Assembly (NCBI RefSeq): GCF_003865135.1 | Contig: NZ_BHZC01000001.1 | Span: forward strand, 1,240,001 to 1,304,000 | Source: Streptomyces chrestomyceticus JCM 4735 | GTDB taxonomy: Bacteria; Actinomycetota; Actinomycetes; Streptomycetales; Streptomycetaceae | Reading direction: 5' to 3' | DNA length: 64,000 nt | In this document: piece after piece, positions 33,960 to 42,178 of the stretch | Layout: each line of letters opens with the position of its first letter | Position numbering within the stretch: position 1 is the stretch's first letter | Notes under the pieces: generated by a model | The model's database searches: none | What the model was told of the DNA's origin: nothing | What the model saw: the letters and a program-made list of their open reading frames with translations, nothing else | Program-made: the position numbers and the translations under genes

Positions 33960-34014
33960 TTGACTTCAGCAATCGTTGGCATTTACATGGAACGGGTGCT
34001 TGACCTTGTCAAGC
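33960..34014 (+). promoter_or_regulatory. Promoter and 17-base perfect palindrome between MarR and ALDH
   Basis: GCTTGACcttGTCAAGC (33998-34014) has perfect 7-base arms. TTGACT (33960-33965), 17 bases, then TTACAT (33983-33988) is a possible + strand promoter, placing the palindrome at about +3 to +19 of the transcript, where a bound MarR dimer would block transcription of the aldehyde dehydrogenase. Confidence 0.55.
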
Positions 34015-34090
34015 GAACCGACCGGGCGGCGGGACCTACCCCCGCCCCCGCCGCCCGGCCCCGCTCCACCCCGTACGCATCGGAGACACC

Positions 34091-35410
34091 ATGACCAGCA
34101 GCACCCCCGAGCAGCCGGACGCCGTGGTCGCGCGGCTGCGCGCCACCTTCCGCACCGGCCGCACCGCCCCTCTGGAATGGCGCACCGACCAGTTGCGGCG
34201 GCTGCGCGCCCTGCTCACCGAGCACGGCAAGGACTTCGCCGCCGCCCTCCACGCGGACCTGGGCAAGGGGGAGACCGAGGCGTACCGCACCGAGATCGAC
34301 TTCACGCTGCGCGAGATCGACCACACCCTCGACCACCTGGAGGAGTGGCTGCGGCCCGAGCCCGCGCCGGTGCCGCCCCACCTGAGCGGCGCCGAGGCGT
34401 GGACGGTGTACGACCCGCTGGGCGTCGTCCTGGTCATCGCCCCCTGGAACTACCCCCTGCAACTGCTGCTCGCGCCGATGGTCGGCGCCCTGGCGTCCGG
34501 CAACTGCGTGGTCGCCAAGCCCAGCGAGATGGCGCCCGCCACCTCCGCCGCCGTGGCCCGTCTGCTGCCCCGCTTCCTGGACGCGGACGCGGTCGCGGTG
34601 GTCGAGGGCGCCGTCCCGGAGACGACGGCCCTGCTGGAGCAGCACTTCGACCACATCTTCTACACGGGCAACGGCACCGTGGGCCGCATCGTGATGCGCG
34701 CGGCGGCGGAGCACCTGACCCCGGTCACCCTGGAGCTGGGCGGCAAGTCGCCCGCCTTCGTGGACCGCGACACGGACGCCGACGCGGTGGCCGCACGGCT
34801 GGTGGCCGGCAAGTTCCTCAACGCGGGCCAGACCTGCGTGGCGCCGGACTACGTCCTGACCGACCCGGAGACGGCGGCCCGCCTGGAGCCCGCCCTCGCC
34901 CGCGCCGTCACCGCCCTCTACGGCGACGACCCCGCCGCCGCGCCGAACTACAGCCGGATCGTCAACGAGCGGCACTTCGACCGGCTGACCGGCCTGCTCG
35001 GCTCCGGCCGTACGGTCACGGGCGGCACGCACGACCGGGACCGCAAGTACATCGCGCCGACGGTGCTCGGCGGCGTGGCGCCCGACGCCCCGGTGATGCG
35101 GGAAGAGATCTTCGGGCCGATCCTGCCGGTCGTCGAGGTGGCGGACCTGGACGCGGCCATCGACTTCGTCAACGACCGGGACAAACCGCTGGCCCTGTAC
35201 GCCTTCACGGAGTCCGAGGAGACCCGGCGGCGGCTGACCGGGGAGACCTCGTCGGGCGGCCTCGGCTTCGGCCTGCCGGTCGCCCATCTGACCGTGTCCG
35301 ACCTGCCGTTCGGCGGGGTCGGGGAGAGCGGGATGGGCCGCTACCACGGCCGGTACTCGATCGAGACGTTCAGCCACCGCAAGGCCGTCCTGTCCAAGCC
35401 GCTGGCCTGA
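34091..35410 (+). CDS. Aldehyde dehydrogenase, class 3-like
   Basis: The product has 439 residues. APWNYPLQLLLAP near residue 118 is the cofactor entry, FYTGNGTVGR the NAD-binding turn and LELGGKSPAFV the general-base Glu block. NAGQTCVAPDYVL carries the catalytic Cys, and EEIFGPILPVV the last conserved Glu-Phe. The length and the QTCVAPDYVL block are those of the membrane-leaning class 3 / coniferyl or fatty aldehyde dehydrogenases. It oxidises aldehydes to acids with NAD(P)+. The ATG at 34091 follows GGAG. It is regulated by the divergent MarR if the palindrome is its operator. Confidence 0.92.
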   Translation: MTSSTPEQPDAVVARLRATFRTGRTAPLEWRTDQLRRLRALLTEHGKDFAAALHADLGKGETEAYRTEIDFTLREIDHTLDHLEEWLRPEPAPVPPHLSGAEAWTVYDPLGVVLVIAPWNYPLQLLLAPMVGALASGNCVVAKPSEMAPATSAAVARLLPRFLDADAVAVVEGAVPETTALLEQHFDHIFYTGNGTVGRIVMRAAAEHLTPVTLELGGKSPAFVDRDTDADAVAARLVAGKFLNAGQTCVAPDYVLTDPETAARLEPALARAVTALYGDDPAAAPNYSRIVNERHFDRLTGLLGSGRTVTGGTHDRDRKYIAPTVLGGVAPDAPVMREEIFGPILPVVEVADLDAAIDFVNDRDKPLALYAFTESEETRRRLTGETSSGGLGFGLPVAHLTVSDLPFGGVGESGMGRYHGRYSIETFSHRKAVLSKPLA

Positions 35411-35499
35411 GGTCCGCGTACGGCCGTACACGGCACACACCCTCCCCTCCCCCACAAAAATCTCACCGAACTGGGAAACCTATCGTCTTGATCTGAGAA

Positions 35500-35523
35500 C
35501 TTCACATGTGCTTTTGTTTGAAG
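35500..35523 (+). promoter_or_regulatory. Dyad immediately upstream of the TIM-family gene
   Basis: CTTCA and TGAAG arms 14 bases apart, with an internal CACATGTG palindrome (35503-35510), in an AT-rich stretch ending 4 bases before the start codon. This suits a DeoR- or GntR-type sugar regulator. No regulator gene is adjacent. Confidence 0.35.
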
Positions 35524-35527
35524 CATC

Positions 35528-36376
35528 ATGAACGACGTGATCCCTGAGAACGCGACGTCGGCGGCGGCCCGGCTCTCCGGGGCCTCCGGGCCCCCGGAGG
35601 CGGGCCGCCGCCCGGTCGTCGGCGTATCGCTGAAGCTCTACTTCGGGCTGGCCGCGACCCGGACGTGGCTCGCGGACGTCGCCGCCCTGAAGGACGCCCT
35701 CGCGGAACTCCCCCGCCCCGTCGACCTGTTCGTCCTGCCGTCCTTCCCCGCCCTGGCCGACGCCCGGGAACTGCTGGACGGCACCGGCGTCGCGTACGGC
35801 GCCCAGGACGTGCACTGGGCCGAGTCCGGCGCGTGGACCGGCGAGGTCTCCGCGGGCATGCTCGCCGAGGCGGGCGCCCGGTACGTCGAGGTCGGCCACG
35901 CGGAGCGGCGCCGCCACTTCGGCGAGACGGACGCGACCGTGGCCGCCAAGACCGGCGCCGCCGTACGGGCGGGGCTGGTGCCCGTCATCTGCGCGGGCGA
36001 GCGGCACGACAACGGCCTCGCGCAAGCCGTCGAGGAGACGCTGACCCAGGTACGGGCCGCCCTCGGCGGCGCGGGACCGGACAGCGAGGTGATCGTCGCG
36101 TACGAACCGGTCTGGGCGATCGGCGCCCGCGAACCGGCGCCCGCCCGGCACGTACGGGCGGTGGCCTCGGCCGTCCGCGCCTGCCTGCGCGACCACGGCG
36201 TGCGCGGCCGGGTCGTCTACGGCGGCACCGCCGGACCCGGCACCTTCGGCCGGCTGGCCGGCAGTGTCGACGGCCTGTTCCTGGGCCGGCTCGCCCACGA
36301 CACCGCCAACCTGCGCCTCGTCCTCGAAGAAGCCGCCGCGGCCACCGCGCCCGCCCCGCTTCCCCTCCGCCCCTAG
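35528..36376 (+). CDS. Triosephosphate-isomerase family protein (tetrulose-phosphate isomerase candidate)
   Basis: The product has 282 residues with all TIM catalytic elements: Lys36 in VSLKLYF, His124 in VGHAERRRHFGE, Glu193 in AYEPVWAIG, and the phosphate-gripper GGTAGPGTF. The SLK context replaces the NWK of housekeeping TIM. It is followed within 11 bases by an RpiB-family gene and then a polyol-type dehydrogenase. That trio matches EryH/EryI-type L-erythrulose-1-P and D-erythrulose-4-P isomerases of erythritol catabolism, so I favour that role over glycolysis. Confidence 0.85.
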   Translation: MNDVIPENATSAAARLSGASGPPEAGRRPVVGVSLKLYFGLAATRTWLADVAALKDALAELPRPVDLFVLPSFPALADARELLDGTGVAYGAQDVHWAESGAWTGEVSAGMLAEAGARYVEVGHAERRRHFGETDATVAAKTGAAVRAGLVPVICAGERHDNGLAQAVEETLTQVRAALGGAGPDSEVIVAYEPVWAIGAREPAPARHVRAVASAVRACLRDHGVRGRVVYGGTAGPGTFGRLAGSVDGLFLGRLAHDTANLRLVLEEAAAATAPAPLPLRP

Positions 36377-36386
36377 GGAGTTCACC

Positions 36387-36836
36387 GTGCAGGACACGTA
36401 CCGCATCGCCCTCGGCGCCGACGACGCCGCGACCGCCATGAAGGACACCATGGCCGCGTACCTCACCGAACGCGGCCACCAGGTCACCGACCTGAGCGCC
36501 GCGGACGGCGAGGACTACCCGGACGTCGCGGAGCGGGTCGCGCGCAGCGTCGCTCGCGGCGAGCACGAGCGCGCCGTCCTGGTCTGCGGCACCGGCATCG
36601 GCATGGCCATCGCCGCCAACAAGGTGCCGGGCATCCGGGCCGCCCAGATACCGGACAGCTACAGCGCGGAGCGCGCCCGCAAGTCCAACGACGCGCAGAT
36701 CGCCTGTTTCGGCAGCCGCACCATGGGCGTGGAGGCCGCCCTGGTGTGCCTGGAACACTGGCTCGTCTCGGACTTCGCCGGGGCGGTTCGGCGCCCAAGG
36801 TGGAGAAGATCAAGCAGGTCGAGTCGCGCAACCTGA
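36387..36836 (+). CDS. RpiB/LacAB family sugar-phosphate isomerase, 3' end frameshifted
   Basis: GTG at 36387. About 131 residues match the RpiB/EryI/LacB family: RIALGADDAA start and VLVCGTGIGMAIAANKVPGIRAA with the catalytic Cys and anion loop. After SDFAG the frame becomes Arg/Ser nonsense and stops at 36836. One frame over, the DNA reads GSAPKVEKIKQVESRNLTS and ends at a TGA near 36862, clearly the natural tail. One base is missing or extra at the G-run 36780-36783. The core fold is intact, so activity may persist if this is real rather than a sequencing error. Confidence 0.85.
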   Translation: MQDTYRIALGADDAATAMKDTMAAYLTERGHQVTDLSAADGEDYPDVAERVARSVARGEHERAVLVCGTGIGMAIAANKVPGIRAAQIPDSYSAERARKSNDAQIACFGSRTMGVEAALVCLEHWLVSDFAGAVRRPRWRRSSRSSRAT

Positions 36837-36916
36837 CCTCTCCGGGCCTGCCCGCGGCCTGAGCCCGCCCCGCTGCCTCCCGCTCTCCCCTCCCCCTCCG
36901 AAAGGCGGTCACGCCC

Positions 36917-37930
36917 ATGCGTGCAGTTGTCATCGAGGAACCGCGCAAACTGTCCGTCAGCCAGGTCCCCGACCCGGTGCCCGGCCCGGACGACGTGGTC
37001 GTCAAGGTGACCGCCGCCGGGCTGTGCGGCACCGATGTGCACATGCTGGCGGGCGAGTTCGGGCCGACGCGGTACCCGGTGATCCCCGGTCACGAGTTCT
37101 CCGGCGAGATCGTGGCGGTGGGCTCGGCGGTGACCGGCCTCGCCGAGGGCGACGCCGTGGCCGCCGACCCGGCGGTCTACTGCGGTACGTGTCACTTCTG
37201 CGCCATCGGCCACGGCAACCTCTGCGAGAAGTGGGGCACCATCGGCATCACGGTGGACGGCGCCGCCGCCGAGTACGTCAAGGTCCCGGCCGGCAACTGC
37301 TACCGCCTCCCGGAGACCGTCGCGCTCCGGCACGCCCCGCTGATCGAGCCGCTCTCCACCATCCTGCGCGGCTTCGACATCGTCGGTCCGAAGCTCGGCG
37401 ACCACTTCCTGATCTACGGTGCGGGCACCATGGGCCTGCTCTACCTCCAGGTCGCGCAGCGCGCGGGCGCCGCGTCGGTCTCGGTGGTCGACATCAACGA
37501 GGACCGGCTGGCGGTCGCCCGGCACCTGGGCGCGGACGCCGTCGCCACCAGCGCCGACCACCTCACCGCCGGGCATCCGCTCGGCTGGCAGGTGGTCACC
37601 GACTGCACCGGCAACGTACGGGCCATCGAGGACGGCCTGACCCGGCCGATCCGCGGCGGCACGTTCCAGCAGTTCGGCTGTGCGCCCGACCAGGAGATGG
37701 CGCGGTTCTCACCGTTCCGGGTCTACAACGACGAGATCCGCATCGTCGGCAGCATGGCGATCCTGCACACGTACGGCCGGGCGGTCGAGATGCTGGGCAA
37801 GGGCGTGATCGACTGCGAAACCATGATCACGCACCGCTTCGGGCTGGACCAGTACGCGGAGGCGCTGCGGACCTTCGAACTGGGCACCGGGCGGAAGCTG
37901 CAGATCGTGCCGAACGGGCCGGTGGACTGA
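36917..37930 (+). CDS. Zinc-dependent medium-chain alcohol/polyol dehydrogenase
   Basis: The product has 337 residues. Catalytic zinc ligands Cys37 (GLCGTD) and His59-Glu60 (PGHEF); structural zinc Cys89, Cys92, Cys95 and Cys103; NAD(P) loop YGAGTMG (167-173) followed by acidic VVDINED, favouring NAD. Similarity is to sorbitol, threonine and erythritol/threitol dehydrogenases. With the TIM and RpiB genes upstream it would oxidise a tetritol to a ketotetrose. A kinase that the pathway needs is not in the window. The ATG follows AAAGGCGG. Confidence 0.88.
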   Translation: MRAVVIEEPRKLSVSQVPDPVPGPDDVVVKVTAAGLCGTDVHMLAGEFGPTRYPVIPGHEFSGEIVAVGSAVTGLAEGDAVAADPAVYCGTCHFCAIGHGNLCEKWGTIGITVDGAAAEYVKVPAGNCYRLPETVALRHAPLIEPLSTILRGFDIVGPKLGDHFLIYGAGTMGLLYLQVAQRAGAASVSVVDINEDRLAVARHLGADAVATSADHLTAGHPLGWQVVTDCTGNVRAIEDGLTRPIRGGTFQQFGCAPDQEMARFSPFRVYNDEIRIVGSMAILHTYGRAVEMLGKGVIDCETMITHRFGLDQYAEALRTFELGTGRKLQIVPNGPVD

Positions 37931-37999
37931 GGGCGCCGGTGGGTAGGCGGCAGCCATGTGGCGACGAACCGGCTGACCGCCACCACTCCCCTCACCCCC

Positions 38000-38926
38000 T
38001 CAGAAAATGCTCGTCCGCCCCGAGAAGTAGTGCCCCGCTCCAAGGTCCTCAAGAAGGGACGGACGCTCCGGGTTCCAGCCCACCAGCTCGCGGGTCAGGG
38101 CGCTCGACGTGGGATTGTCGACCGGCACCATGCCGGAGAGGAAGCCGAACCGCCCGCCCGCCTCCTCGGCGGTGATGCCGACGACGGGCACCCCCAGCCC
38201 GGCGCCGATCGCCTCGGCGACGGCGCGGAACGGCACGCCTTCCTCGGCCGTTCCGTGCAGGACCGAGCCGGCCGGTGCGGTCTCCAGCGCCAGCCGGAAC
38301 AGGCGGGCCGCGTCGAGCCGGTGCACCGCGGGCCAGCGGTTGGCGCCGTCACCGACGTAGGCCGCGGCGCCCGTCGCGCGGGCCGTGTCGATCAGCAACG
38401 GTACGAAACCCCGGTCGCCTTCACCGTGCACGGACGGTGCCAGCCGTACGACCGAGGCGCGCACGCCGCGTCCGGCCAGCGCCACGACCGCGTTCTCCGT
38501 CGCGAGCCGGGGCCGGTCCGTCCCGGGCTCGGCCCGGACGTCCTCGGTGCCGACGCGGCCCGGCGCCATCGCCGCGAGCGGCAGCGTTCCCGAGGTGGCG
38601 AGGAACGGTTTGCCGGTGCCGTCGAGCGCCTTCCCGATCGCCTCGACGGCGCGCAGGTCCAGCTCGCCGGCCTCCACGAAGGCCGCGTGGTCCGAGAAGT
38701 CGTGGCGGTAGGCGAGGTGGATGACGCCGTCCGCCGCGGCGGCCCCGTCGTGCAGACCGCCAGGGTCGTCCAGGGAGCCCCGGTGCGCCTCGGCACCGGC
38801 CGCCCGCAGCGTCGCGGCGGCCGTGTCCGAGCGGGCCAGGCCGACGACCGTGTGCCCGGCTTCGAGGAGGTCCTGGACCACCGCGGTCCCGATGAATCCG
38901 GTGGCTCCGGTGACGAATACGCGCAT
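38000..38926 (-). CDS. NAD-dependent epimerase/dehydratase-like atypical SDR
   Basis: The product has 308 residues: FVTGATGFIG at 4-13 (NAD(P)-binding GxxGxxG), HLAYRHD at about 70, and a substrate half with RLAPSVHGEGD and AVHRLDAARLFRLAL. The canonical YxxxK is replaced by a serine-rich LATSGTL segment, so it is an atypical extended SDR of the sort annotated as 3-beta-HSD or NAD-dependent epimerase. The substrate is unknown. The ATG at 38926 follows AAAGGAA. Confidence 0.87.
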   Translation of the reverse strand: MRVFVTGATGFIGTAVVQDLLEAGHTVVGLARSDTAAATLRAAGAEAHRGSLDDPGGLHDGAAAADGVIHLAYRHDFSDHAAFVEAGELDLRAVEAIGKALDGTGKPFLATSGTLPLAAMAPGRVGTEDVRAEPGTDRPRLATENAVVALAGRGVRASVVRLAPSVHGEGDRGFVPLLIDTARATGAAAYVGDGANRWPAVHRLDAARLFRLALETAPAGSVLHGTAEEGVPFRAVAEAIGAGLGVPVVGITAEEAGGRFGFLSGMVPVDNPTSSALTRELVGWNPERPSLLEDLGAGHYFSGRTSIF

Positions 38927-38941
38927 GGGTGAGTTCCTTTG

Positions 38942-38961
38942 GTGCTTGAACGTGCTTGAAC
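38942..38961. repeat. Two tandem copies of GTGCTTGAAC
   Basis: Perfect 10-base direct repeats in immediate succession, 16 bases upstream of the SDR start on the minus strand. They may be helically phased half-sites for a regulator, or chance. Confidence 0.5.
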
Positions 38962-39137
38962 GAAAGGGAGGGTGAGCCCGGCCGTCTGAGGGGCGACAGG
39001 CCGCCTCGGCCGGTGTTGGTCCGCCCCCGGCCGGTACCGCTCCATCGTCCGGGTGCGGACCGCCGCGCGTCCAAAGCCTCTTCCGTATCGGGACATGCAC
39101 CTCAGGCATCACCGCAGGCAGGACCGGCCGTACGCGG

Positions 39138-39611
39138 TCACTCCCGTTCCGATGTGCCGTTCGCTTGCCGGGCCGCGGCTCCGCGCCGCGACTCCGCGGG
39201 GGTCAGCAGCGCGGCGAGCCGGTGGGTGTCCGCGAGGTAGCGCTCGTAGGGGAAGCCGGCCTCCAGGAGGGCGGTACGGAACTCTTCCTCCAAGGGCTTG
39301 CCCTCGGCCAGGAAGGCGGCCAGGCCCGCCGGAGTGAGGGCGACCAGGCGTCGCCGCCGGTGGGCGGGGTCGACGCTGATCGTCACGTACCCCTCCGCCT
39401 CCAACGGGCGCAGGGCGCGGCTGATGGCGGGGTCGGACACGGTCAGGGCTTCGGCGAGCTGGTGCTGGGTGGCGGGCTGGATCTCCTCCAGGGTGCCCAG
39501 CAGCCGCAGTTGGCTCGGGGTGAGGCGCTGATCCGGGCCGGAGCGGCGCCGGGCCGCCTCCCCCATCAGCATGACCACGCGGTACAGGAGCTCTGCCAGT
39601 CCTTCGTCCAT
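39138..39611 (-). CDS. MarR family transcriptional regulator
   Basis: The product has 157 residues: LTPSQLRLLGTLEEIQPATQHQLAEALTVSDPAISRALRPLEAEGYVTISVDPAHRRRRLVALT spans helix-turn-helix and wing (about 30-95). It is divergent from a small membrane protein with only 57 bases between the starts, which contain a long palindrome. That is the classic layout of a repressor controlling its own divergent partner. The ligand is unknown. Confidence 0.92.
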   Translation of the reverse strand: MDEGLAELLYRVVMLMGEAARRRSGPDQRLTPSQLRLLGTLEEIQPATQHQLAEALTVSDPAISRALRPLEAEGYVTISVDPAHRRRRLVALTPAGLAAFLAEGKPLEEEFRTALLEAGFPYERYLADTHRLAALLTPAESRRGAAARQANGTSERE

Positions 39612-39631
39612 GGCGCCATCCTACCGAACAC

Positions 39632-39657
39632 TTGCCAGGTTAATATTAACCATGCAA
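39632..39657. promoter_or_regulatory. Operator palindrome between MarR and membrane protein
   Basis: GGTTAATATTAACC (39638-39651) is a perfect 14-base palindrome, flanked at two bases by TTGC and GCAA, which extends the symmetry to 26 bases. It is strikingly AT-rich for this genome and lies between two divergent starts, so it should control both. MarR dimers bind dyads of this length. Confidence 0.72.
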
Positions 39658-39668
39658 CTCTCGAAGGC

Positions 39669-40193
39669 ATGGACACTCTCCCGTACGCCGTTCAGACCAC
39701 GTTTCCCCTGCTCTTCATGCTGATCCCGGCCCTCGGGGCGCTGCTGGGCTGCCGCCGCAGCCCGGACCGCCCGGCGGCGGAGATCTGGCAGCGCTGGTGG
39801 TCCGTAGGCGCCCTCGGTATCGGCAGCCTGTGGATCACGATCTCGTTCCTGGCGATCCCGGAGGGCATGGCCGACGCCATCGGCTTCACCCCCTCGCCGT
39901 TCCAGTTCGAGATCGCCTTCGCCAACCTCGGCCTCGCCCTGCTGGGCTTCCGTGGCGCGTCCGCGTCGCCCCGCGAGCGCCTCACGAGCGGGCTGGCGGC
40001 GGCCGCGTTCCTGTGGGGAGCCGCGATCGGCCACGTCTACCAGTGGTTCGCCCACGGCGACCACGCCGCCGGAAACACGGGCGGCATCCTGGCCAACGAC
40101 CTCCTCATCCCCGCCGTCATGATCGCCCTGGCCGCCAGGGACGTCCGCCGCACCCGCTCCGGCCGCGGCCACGCGGCCCGCCTGGCCGCCTGA
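39669..40193 (+). CDS. Small membrane protein, DUF6790-like
   Basis: The product has 174 residues and four hydrophobic helices (about 8-26, 46-66, 82-98 and 105-125), with WRW/GHxYQW-type motifs (AAIGHVYQWFAHGDHAAGN) between helices. It resembles the DUF6790 family; that name is tentative. The ATG at 39669 is preferred because it starts directly before the first helix. It is probably controlled by the divergent MarR. A strong hairpin follows its stop. Confidence 0.75.
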   Translation: MDTLPYAVQTTFPLLFMLIPALGALLGCRRSPDRPAAEIWQRWWSVGALGIGSLWITISFLAIPEGMADAIGFTPSPFQFEIAFANLGLALLGFRGASASPRERLTSGLAAAAFLWGAAIGHVYQWFAHGDHAAGNTGGILANDLLIPAVMIALAARDVRRTRSGRGHAARLAA

Positions 40194-40248
40194 TCACGGC
40201 GGCCCGGCCACCCGGGCCGTGGGCGGCGCGGTGGGCCCGGAGCGGGAA

Positions 40249-40278
40249 GCGGGGCACGGCCGTGCGGCCGTGCCCCGC
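40249..40278. terminator. Hairpin between convergent membrane protein and hydrolase genes
   Basis: GCGGGGCACGGCC and its complement form a perfect 13-base-pair stem around GTGC. A second small hairpin (GGCCCGG/CCGGGCC) lies at 40201-40218. It can serve both converging genes. Confidence 0.7.
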
Positions 40279-40290
40279 GGCGGAGGTCTC

Positions 40291-41388
40291 TCAGCCCCGT
40301 GCGGAGTGCCGCCAAGGGCCCACGAAGTCGTGGAGAGCCCGCTGGGCGGCCGGGGCGATCACCGGATCGTTGACAGGAGTGCCGGCCGGGTGGAGCAGAT
40401 GGTCGATCCCGGGAAGGACCCGCAGTCCCGGGCCGGTGGTACCGGCGGCGGCGAGGCCCGCCAGCAGAGCGGGCATCGTCCGGCAGGGCACATTGGTGTC
40501 CTCGGTGCCGCAGGTGACGAGCGTCCGGGTGCCGGGCGCGACACCTCGGGCGACGGCCGGCGGGAAGAGAGCGTCGTCGCTGCGGACGAAATCCGCGTTG
40601 ACCGGCCCGAACATGCCCTGGAGGAGGGCGCCGAGGGACGGCAGCAGCGCCGAGGTGTCCACCGGGCGCCGGGCGCGGAAGTCCGCGACGGCCCTGGCCA
40701 CGCCCCGGTTGTTCGACCATGCCTGCCCTGCGGTGAGGTGGCCTGCGGCGACCGCCTGCTTCAATGCGTCCGCAACCTGGAGGCGGACGAGGTCCAGCAG
40801 CCGCATGCTCTGCGGGGCGATGAGCGCGAGCCCGGCCGGCTTCTGCTGTACGGCGCGGTCGACGAGCAGCGCTTGCAGGCCGCCCTCACTGTGCCCGACC
40901 ACGAGCAGCGCGTGCGGGTCGGCTTCGGGCCGGGCGCGCAGGGTGTTGTACGCCGCCACGGCTTGCCGGGTGTAGGCGGCCATGTCGGGAGCGGTGTCGC
41001 GTCCGCCCAGGCCCGTGCGTCCGGTGCCGTACTTGTCGAACCGCAGGCTCATCACACCGTCATCACCGAGGAGACCGGCCATGAGGGCCAGGGTGTGGGG
41101 GGTGAGTCCTGGCGGCTCGTCACCGTTGCGGTCGGTCGGGCCGCTGCCGGGAAGCAGCAGTGCCGCGGCGAGCTGGTGGCCCGCGCGGTGGGCGGGTATG
41201 TGCAGGGTGCCGTACGCGGTGACGCCGTCCGCGGTGAAGTGGATCTCGCGGTCCACGGCGGGTACGAGGGCCGCCCGGGACGCGGTGGACGCCCAGGCCG
41301 TGCCCGGTACCGACCCGGCCGTGACGACGGCGACCGCCGCCATGAGCACGGCGAGTAATCTGCCGCGCCAAGGGGTGCGTGAACGCAT
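40291..41388 (-). CDS. Secreted alpha/beta hydrolase
   Basis: The product has 365 residues and a signal peptide (RSRTPWRG, hydrophobic 11-24, cleavage near AWAS). The mature part is an alpha/beta hydrolase: LLLPGSGPTDRNGD at the oxyanion region, nucleophile elbow VVGHSEGGLQALL, a late GTEDTNVPC and PGIDHLLHP giving the catalytic His. It is similar to dienelactone-hydrolase/lysophospholipase-like esterases. The substrate is unknown. The ATG at 41388 follows GGAGAAC; the open frame further upstream is not coding. Confidence 0.88.
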   Translation of the reverse strand: MRSRTPWRGRLLAVLMAAVAVVTAGSVPGTAWASTASRAALVPAVDREIHFTADGVTAYGTLHIPAHRAGHQLAAALLLPGSGPTDRNGDEPPGLTPHTLALMAGLLGDDGVMSLRFDKYGTGRTGLGGRDTAPDMAAYTRQAVAAYNTLRARPEADPHALLVVGHSEGGLQALLVDRAVQQKPAGLALIAPQSMRLLDLVRLQVADALKQAVAAGHLTAGQAWSNNRGVARAVADFRARRPVDTSALLPSLGALLQGMFGPVNADFVRSDDALFPPAVARGVAPGTRTLVTCGTEDTNVPCRTMPALLAGLAAAGTTGPGLRVLPGIDHLLHPAGTPVNDPVIAPAAQRALHDFVGPWRHSARG

Positions 41389-41551
41389 GTGTTCTCCAGG
41401 TGATCCGAAGTGGTCAAAGGAAGTGGGAGGTCGATGGACGGCCGTGCCCTGGCGGTCCGGCCCCGGGCAAGGGCGAACACGCGAGGTGGGTGCCGAGCGT
41501 GCCCGCACCCTGCATCTCCTCCCCCGAAACGGTGCTGACACCGTAGACGTC

Positions 41552-42076
41552 ATGAGAACAGAAGAAACGGCAGCAAAAACGGAAACCTCTGTGCAGAGTG
41601 TGCTCACGTCTCTGGGTGAAGTGGCGTGCCGTCATCAGGCGGACGAGATCCCCCCGGAGGATCTGCCGATGATCGCTGCCGAGGCGCTCGCAGCCGGACT
41701 GGACACCCCGGCGTGGTGCGAGCTGGCCGGTCTGCCCCGCAACGCGGATGTCCGCGACATCCGTGACACGTTCGAGCAAGCACTTGCCGAGTCCGGCATC
41801 GGGTTGCCGGACCGGGGCCTGGCACGGCGTCACGCGCTGCGCCGGATGGCGGCGAGGCTCGTCGAGGGCGAGACGACTCTCGCCGACCTGGTGACGGAGC
41901 ACTGGTGGGAGACCGAGGTCGAGACCGCGGCGGAGCAAGCGTTCATGGCGCTGATCCCGCAATGTGACTGCTGCATCGAGTACACCACGGGGCTCGACCG
42001 GCAGACCTGGGAGGCGCGGCTGCGGAACGCCGCCCTCGCCCTGACGTCCTCCCCGCCGGTCGGCCCCGGATGCTGA
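41552..42076 (+). CDS. Hypothetical protein, 174 aa
   Basis: I do not recognise this family. It is soluble and mostly helical with an acidic bias (many Glu/Asp, e.g. TEHWWETEVETAAEQAF) and a compact cysteine cluster PQCDCCIEY near residue 138 that could bind metal. The ATG at 41552 lies in an A-rich start (MRTEETAAKTE). The region 41389-41551 upstream is leader DNA shared with the divergent hydrolase. Confidence 0.6.
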   Translation: MRTEETAAKTETSVQSVLTSLGEVACRHQADEIPPEDLPMIAAEALAAGLDTPAWCELAGLPRNADVRDIRDTFEQALAESGIGLPDRGLARRHALRRMAARLVEGETTLADLVTEHWWETEVETAAEQAFMALIPQCDCCIEYTTGLDRQTWEARLRNAALALTSSPPVGPGC

Positions 42077-42178
42077 CGTCGCCTCGCGCGCTCGCCCTCG
42101 GCGAAGCCGCGTACCGGCCCGGCAGACGTCACTGAAGGCGCACGACCTGCCCGGACCACCCCGCACTACGCTGCGGAC

